From positions 1 through 9,889 of the forward strand of contig CANHIV010000008.1 in NCBI GenBank assembly GCA_947460525.1: a stretch of DNA of 9,889 nucleotides, in the 5' to 3' direction. Within the stretch, counting starts at the first letter, position 1. Each line of letters opens with the position of its first letter. The stretch is from Flavobacteriales bacterium (lineage in GTDB: Bacteria; Bacteroidota; Bacteroidia; Flavobacteriales_D; Sanyastnellaceae). The notes beneath the pieces were generated by a model. The model had not been told where the DNA came from. It ran no database searches and saw only the letters and a list, made by a program, of their open reading frames with translations. This document shows positions 6,648-9,889 of this stretch, piece after piece. A program made the translations under genes and the position numbers.

Positions 6648-7394
6648 ATGTTTGAAGCTATAGTTGTTTTGTTTTTTATTGCATTGATCGGAGGGGGTGT
6701 TTTGCTTTTAGGAAAGACGATATCGTCTGCTCAAATGAAGTTATTGCTATCATTCAGTGCCGCTTATTTGTTGGCATTGACATTTCTACATCTGCTACCC
6801 GAAGTAATGGAAGGACATGCGGATGGAATAGGTTTTTATATTCTAATAGGGTTTTTGCTTCAAATTGTGTTGGATTATTTTTCACAAGGAATCGAGCATG
6901 GTCATGCCCATGTTCATGAGCAATCTGGAGCGCGATTTTATTGGATGGTGACCATTTCATTGTGGATTCACGCCTTTATAGAAGGCATGCCCTTTGGCGC
7001 ATCTGAAGATATGCATGCGGGTCACATGCACCAGCATGATCATGGTCACGATCATGAGCACTCGTTGTTGGTGGGAATTGCCTTTCATAAGTTTACGGAA
7101 TCCTTTGTTTTTGCCTCTCTTCTTTTGCACTTGTTAAAATCCAAGGCCAAGGCTTGGGGAGCGCTCATCATGTTTGCCATGATCGCACCAATTGGCGCCT
7201 TGATATTTCACTATACCAATGGATTGGCTTTTTTGCAATTGGAACATGCCCTTTCTGTAGTCATGGCCTTATTAATCGGGATTATCCTTCATGTGTCAAC
7301 GACGATATTGTTTGAGTCTGAAGAGGGGCATCGTTTTAATCGAATGAAATTCTTGGTAATTATCATTGGAATGCTATGCGCAGCCATTTTGTAA
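6648..7394 (+). CDS. ZIP-family divalent metal transporter
   Basis: This 248-residue membrane protein of the ZIP family moves Zn2+ or related cations (Fe2+, Mn2+) into the cytoplasm. About eight membrane segments are apparent. The fourth carries LWIHAFIEGMPFG (105-117; H108, E112) and the fifth IAFHKFTESFVFAS (144-157; H147, E151), corresponding to the paired metal-site helices of ZIPs. FLHLLPE (46-52) is the conserved second-helix motif. Two histidine-rich loops are seen: HGHAHVH (84-90) and a larger one at 123-138 with eight His plus Asp and Glu, likely metal-sensing or metal-capturing. ATG 6648 begins 4 nt after the methyltransferase stop; an ATG at 6591 would put a polar segment ahead of the first membrane helix and overlap the previous gene by 53 nt. 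Specificity (Zn most likely) is inferred. Confidence 0.9.
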   Translation: MFEAIVVLFFIALIGGGVLLLGKTISSAQMKLLLSFSAAYLLALTFLHLLPEVMEGHADGIGFYILIGFLLQIVLDYFSQGIEHGHAHVHEQSGARFYWMVTISLWIHAFIEGMPFGASEDMHAGHMHQHDHGHDHEHSLLVGIAFHKFTESFVFASLLLHLLKSKAKAWGALIMFAMIAPIGALIFHYTNGLAFLQLEHALSVVMALLIGIILHVSTTILFESEEGHRFNRMKFLVIIIGMLCAAIL

Positions 7395-7403
7395 TTTGTG
7401 TCA

Positions 7404-8282
7404 ATGAAAATTGAAACCAAATCATATCAAGGTTTTGAGTGGGTAGATATAGAAGCTACTCAACCGCATGAATTGGATACCATTGCTGAGCAATTTGGGT
7501 TGAAGAGGATGTTGGTGCACGATAGTGTTCAGTATGGTCATCTTCCTAAATTTGAGAAAACCGATGAATATAACTTTTTAATTCTTCGTGGTTACACGGC
7601 AAGTTCTGGTCAGCGATTGACCACCATTCCGGAGCTATCCAATAAAATTGCTTTTTTCTACAATGACAATCGCTTGATTACGATTCACAGAGCGCCATTT
7701 GAATTTTTAGATAGGACAGCTGCTGTATGTTTGAGTGTGGATGCTTTGCTTTGGAATATCATTTCGGAATTGATTGCGACATTCGAAACCCCAGGACAGT
7801 GGTTGAATGGAAGAATGGATGTAATGGAGCGCATTATATTCCTTAAAGACTCTAGAAAAGTTTCTATTGAGGAATTGTATTATTTAAAAAGTCAGGTCCG
7901 TGTCATCAAGAAGTTGTTGATTTTAACCCAGCAAACGTTGACTCATTTGAATTTGGAAGAGGGCAATAGGGCAGTAGCTCAGGATGTTAAAGATCAATTG
8001 GTAGCATTGGTTCTCACCTTTGATGAGATCTCAGAAGATGCGCATCAATTAATGAACACCTATCTTTCCGTTGCGGCACAAAGGAACAATGATGTTATGC
8101 GATTGTTGACCATCTTTTCTGCGTTCTTCTTGCCATTGACTTTTATTGTAGGCGTCTATGGAATGAACTTCGAGTATTTTCCTGAGCTGAAATGGGAGCG
8201 CGGATATTTCTATGTTTGGAGCGTGATGATTGGTATCAGTGCGTTCATCTTTATTTGGTTCAAAAGAAAGAAAATAATTTGA
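7404..8282 (+). CDS. corA: CorA-family Mg2+/Co2+ transporter
   Basis: This 292-residue inner-membrane protein belongs to the CorA (2-TM-GxN) family, pentameric channels for Mg2+ and Co2+ gated by cytoplasmic Mg2+. The N-terminal two thirds are the soluble alpha/beta and long-helix domain. The first membrane helix (about 235-253) ends in the selectivity motif YGMN (G253-M254-N255), and the second lies near 268-286, followed by the basic tail FKRKKII. The loop after GMN (FEYFPELKWERGY) has the acidic and Pro residues usual in this family. ATG 7404 lies 9 nt after the ZIP stop; a GTG at 7398 in frame would add two residues and cannot be excluded. Being co-oriented and tightly packed with ZIP, it is probably co-transcribed. 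Some CorA-family members move Zn2+ or other ions, so the exact ion is inferred. Confidence 0.93.
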   Translation: MKIETKSYQGFEWVDIEATQPHELDTIAEQFGLKRMLVHDSVQYGHLPKFEKTDEYNFLILRGYTASSGQRLTTIPELSNKIAFFYNDNRLITIHRAPFEFLDRTAAVCLSVDALLWNIISELIATFETPGQWLNGRMDVMERIIFLKDSRKVSIEELYYLKSQVRVIKKLLILTQQTLTHLNLEEGNRAVAQDVKDQLVALVLTFDEISEDAHQLMNTYLSVAAQRNNDVMRLLTIFSAFFLPLTFIVGVYGMNFEYFPELKWERGYFYVWSVMIGISAFIFIWFKRKKII

Positions 8283-8324
8283 CAAATCTCTGTTTTTACG
8301 CGGACGTTCATCCTAGAAAAGGAT

Positions 8325-8332
8325 TATTTTCG
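8325..8332 (+). promoter_or_regulatory. Possible -7 element before paaB
   Basis: TATTTTCG differs from TAnnTTTG at one position and lies 19 nt before the paaB ATG. Just upstream is a short hairpin, atcct (8310-8314) with aggat (8320-8324), too weak to be a convincing terminator. The 69-nt corA-paaB gap therefore does not settle whether paaB has its own promoter or is read through from corA. Confidence 0.3.
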
Positions 8333-8351
8333 TGACATAGAAAATAAGTCT

Positions 8352-8639
8352 ATGGAAAAACAAAATTGGCCTGTTTGGGAAGTGTTTATTCGCTCCAAAG
8401 CAGGATTATCTCACAAGCATGTCGGAAGTTTGCATGCAGCAGATGCGCAAATGGCCATTGAAAATGCCCGCGATGTATATACAAGAAGGATGGAAGGTGT
8501 GAGCATTTGGGTAGTTCCAAGTGTGCAGATTACGGCGTCATCACCCGGAGACAAGGAGGCTTTGTTTGATCCAGCCAACGATAAGGTATATCGTCATCCA
8601 ACGTTTTACGAAATTCCACCAGAGGTGGGCCACATGTGA
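8352..8639 (+). CDS. paaB: Phenylacetyl-CoA epoxidase subunit PaaB
   Basis: PaaB is the small structural subunit of the PaaABCE monooxygenase, which converts phenylacetyl-CoA to its ring-1,2-epoxide in aerobic phenylacetate degradation. It is needed for complex assembly and activity but carries no metal site. The 95-residue length equals that of the Escherichia coli protein. Family features are WPVWEVFIRSKAGLSHKHVGSLHAADAQMAIENARDVYTRR (residues 6-46 or so), SIWVVPS, and the C-terminal DPANDKVYRHPTFYEIPPEVGHM. A purine-rich gaaaataag precedes the ATG. The stop overlaps the paaC start by 1 nt. Normally paaA precedes paaB directly; here the upstream gene is corA. Confidence 0.96.
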   Translation: MEKQNWPVWEVFIRSKAGLSHKHVGSLHAADAQMAIENARDVYTRRMEGVSIWVVPSVQITASSPGDKEALFDPANDKVYRHPTFYEIPPEVGHM

Positions 8640-9394
8640 TGCATACCATGAAGCACAAGGATTTTTATTTGCAGTTGGCCGACACTTTGCTCATCCTAGG
8701 ACAGCGAGTTGCGGAATGGTGTGGACATGGTCCAGCCATTGAAGAGGATATCGCGTTAAGCAATATTTCATTGGATTATATTGGTCAGGCCACATCTTTG
8801 TACAGGGAAGTAGCGGTTCAAATGAACGAGGGCAAGACAGAGGATGATTATGCCTTTTTACGTGATGAGCGTGAGTTTAAAAATTTGCTTTTGTCGGAGT
8901 TGCCCAAAGGAGATTATGCTTTCACCATAGCCCGTCAATTTTTATTTTCCACTTGGTATTACCACTTTCTTGAAGCATTGGAAAAAAGTCAAGATGAATT
9001 TTTGAAAGGTTTTGCGGCAAAGTCATTAAAGGAAGTTCGGTACCATTTTCAACACAGTCGCGATTGGGTTTTGCGCATGGGCGGTGGCACTGAAGTGAGT
9101 CACGATTATTTGCAAAATGCCATCAATGACATTTGGACCTACACCGGTGAAATGTTTAAAATGTCCAGTCAGGAAATAGCTGCACTAGAAGATGGGGTGG
9201 GTGTGGATGTGGCTGCTTTGCAGACTGATTGGGACCGTATCGTTTCTGCTGTTATGGCTGAAGCAAACATCGAGTTACCGCAGAATGTGTGGATGTATAC
9301 AGGGGGTAAGCAAGGAAGTCATACGGAGAGTTTTGGTTTTATGTTGGCAGAGATGCAGTATTTGCAACGTTCTTTTCCCAATAGTCAATGGTAA
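8639..9394 (+). CDS. paaC: Phenylacetyl-CoA epoxidase subunit PaaC
   Basis: PaaC is the non-catalytic ferritin-like partner of PaaA; the PaaA-PaaC heterodimer forms the core of the phenylacetyl-CoA epoxidase. The 251-residue, mostly helical protein shows family segments LADTLLILGQRVAEWCGHGPAIEEDIALSNISLDYIGQA near the N-terminus, a central YAFTIARQFLFSTWYYHFLEAL, KEVRYHFQHSRDWVLRMGGGTEVSH, and a C-terminal GKQGSHTESFGFMLAEMQYLQRSFPNSQW. ATG 8639 shares its A with the paaB stop (TGATG), and a purine-rich agaggtggg lies upstream; a GTG at 8636 is possible but less likely. The final 7 nt overlap paaD, pointing to coupled translation of paaB-C-D. Confidence 0.96.
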   Translation: MHTMKHKDFYLQLADTLLILGQRVAEWCGHGPAIEEDIALSNISLDYIGQATSLYREVAVQMNEGKTEDDYAFLRDEREFKNLLLSELPKGDYAFTIARQFLFSTWYYHFLEALEKSQDEFLKGFAAKSLKEVRYHFQHSRDWVLRMGGGTEVSHDYLQNAINDIWTYTGEMFKMSSQEIAALEDGVGVDVAALQTDWDRIVSAVMAEANIELPQNVWMYTGGKQGSHTESFGFMLAEMQYLQRSFPNSQW

Positions 9395-9876
9395 CCATCG
9401 AAGAAGTTTGGCGATTTATTGAAGAGGTTGAGGATCCTGAGATTCCCGTACTCAATGTAGTTGAGATGGGCATCGTCAGAGATGTTAGAAATACCGCTGA
9501 AGGGACATGGGAAGTTGTCATTACACCTACCTACAGCGGATGTCCAGCCATGAAGGCGATAGAAGAAGATGTCTTGCAATGCTTGGCGGATCATCATGTT
9601 GCTCCTGTTCAAGTAATATCTCAATTGTCTCCGCCTTGGACGACAGATTGGATGACAGATGAGGCCAGAGAGAAGTTACGACAAACAGGAATTGCACCAC
9701 CAGAACAAGGAAGTGCAGACAAAGGTTTGTTGATGGGCGTGCGGAAAGATGTAAAGTGTCCGCGTTGTTCTTCGTTACAAACGACAATGGTTTCTCAATT
9801 TGGCTCAACGGCTTGCAAGTCATTGTACAAATGCAACCAATGTTTGGAGCCTTTCGATTATTTTAAATGCATTTGA
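9388..9876 (+). CDS. paaD: Phenylacetate pathway protein PaaD (MIP18/DUF59 family, Fe-S maturation)
   Basis: PaaD is needed for phenylacetyl-CoA epoxidase activity and is thought to help assemble Fe-S clusters, probably in the reductase PaaE; it is not a subunit of the purified enzyme. The 162-residue protein has the N-terminal MIP18/DUF59 domain with DPEIPVLNVVEMGIVRDV (16-33) and TPTYSGCPAM (47-56), C52 being the family's conserved cysteine. After a linker comes a cysteine-rich tail with CPRC (C124, C127), C143, CNQC (C149, C152) and the terminal FDYFKCI (C161), a probable zinc ribbon typical of PaaD rather than of general SufT-type DUF59 proteins. ATG 9388 overlaps paaC by 7 nt. The gene is complete, and the remaining 13 nt of the window hold nothing recognisable; paaE could follow outside. 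Confidence 0.95.
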   Translation: MVTIEEVWRFIEEVEDPEIPVLNVVEMGIVRDVRNTAEGTWEVVITPTYSGCPAMKAIEEDVLQCLADHHVAPVQVISQLSPPWTTDWMTDEAREKLRQTGIAPPEQGSADKGLLMGVRKDVKCPRCSSLQTTMVSQFGSTACKSLYKCNQCLEPFDYFKCI

Positions 9877-9889
9877 TTCCTGAATTTCC

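Noticed and set aside
6895..7062. Repeated cat/gat-rich units that look like short repeats
   Set aside because: These are His and Asp codons of the ZIP histidine-rich loops, not a tandem repeat or CRISPR array.
8310..8324. Hairpin between corA and paaB as a terminator
   Set aside because: The stem is only 5 bp and AT-rich with no proper T-run, too weak to call.
8521..8742. A 73-codon open reading frame across the paaB-paaC junction
   Set aside because: It is a frame shadow of two clearly recognised genes.
1..9889. Mobile element, CRISPR, defence or phage system
   Set aside because: No transposase, integrase, repeat array, att-like repeats or defence-type domains were recognised; the genes are housekeeping, transport and catabolic.

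Overview
The window reads as chromosomal core and metabolic DNA from a member of the Bacteroidota. Three things support this. Four exact TAnnTTTG boxes (the Bacteroidota -7 promoter element) lie in the two divergent gene gaps. There is a DUF1573 protein and a stand-alone SiaC/DUF1987 protein, both common in that phylum. Good Shine-Dalgarno sequences are almost absent. Base composition is moderately AT-rich. I cannot place it below phylum with confidence.

Layout. 1-267 is the 3' end of a DUF1573 gene (+), whose tail overlaps the tail of a convergent membrane acyltransferase gene (245-1309, -). Upstream of the acyltransferase, and separated from it by a strong intrinsic terminator, lies the RNase P RNA gene (about 1370-1720, -). 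Divergent from rnpB is trmD (1769-2464, +), which overlaps by 4 nt a 1004-residue ABCG-like exporter (2461-5475, +). That gene meets a small SiaC-family gene (5472-5846, -) tail to tail, with both stop codons around the loop of a 9-bp hairpin. A second divergent promoter region follows (about 5847-5905). From it runs a tight + strand cluster: a SAM-dependent methyltransferase (5906-6643), a ZIP metal transporter (6648-7394) and a CorA-type Mg/Co transporter (7404-8282). After a 69-nt gap come paaB, paaC and paaD (8352-9876), which overlap one another and encode parts of the phenylacetyl-CoA epoxidase system and its maturation factor. The window ends 13 nt after paaD.

How the genes work together. 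rnpB and trmD both serve tRNA maturation (5' leader removal and m1G37 methylation) and share a back-to-back promoter region. ZIP and CorA form a divalent-metal transport pair. PaaB, PaaC and PaaD imply aerobic phenylacetate degradation, but the catalytic subunit gene paaA is not directly upstream of paaB, so it must lie elsewhere.

I see no CRISPR array, insertion sequence, integrase, tRNA, toxin-antitoxin or defence locus. I found no convincing new multi-gene system. The points most worth following are: the promoter geometry, which predicts leaderless trmD and methyltransferase mRNAs; the terminator built around shared stop codons; the unusual domain layout of the ABC protein; the SiaC homologue without visible partners; and the separation of paaB-D from paaA.
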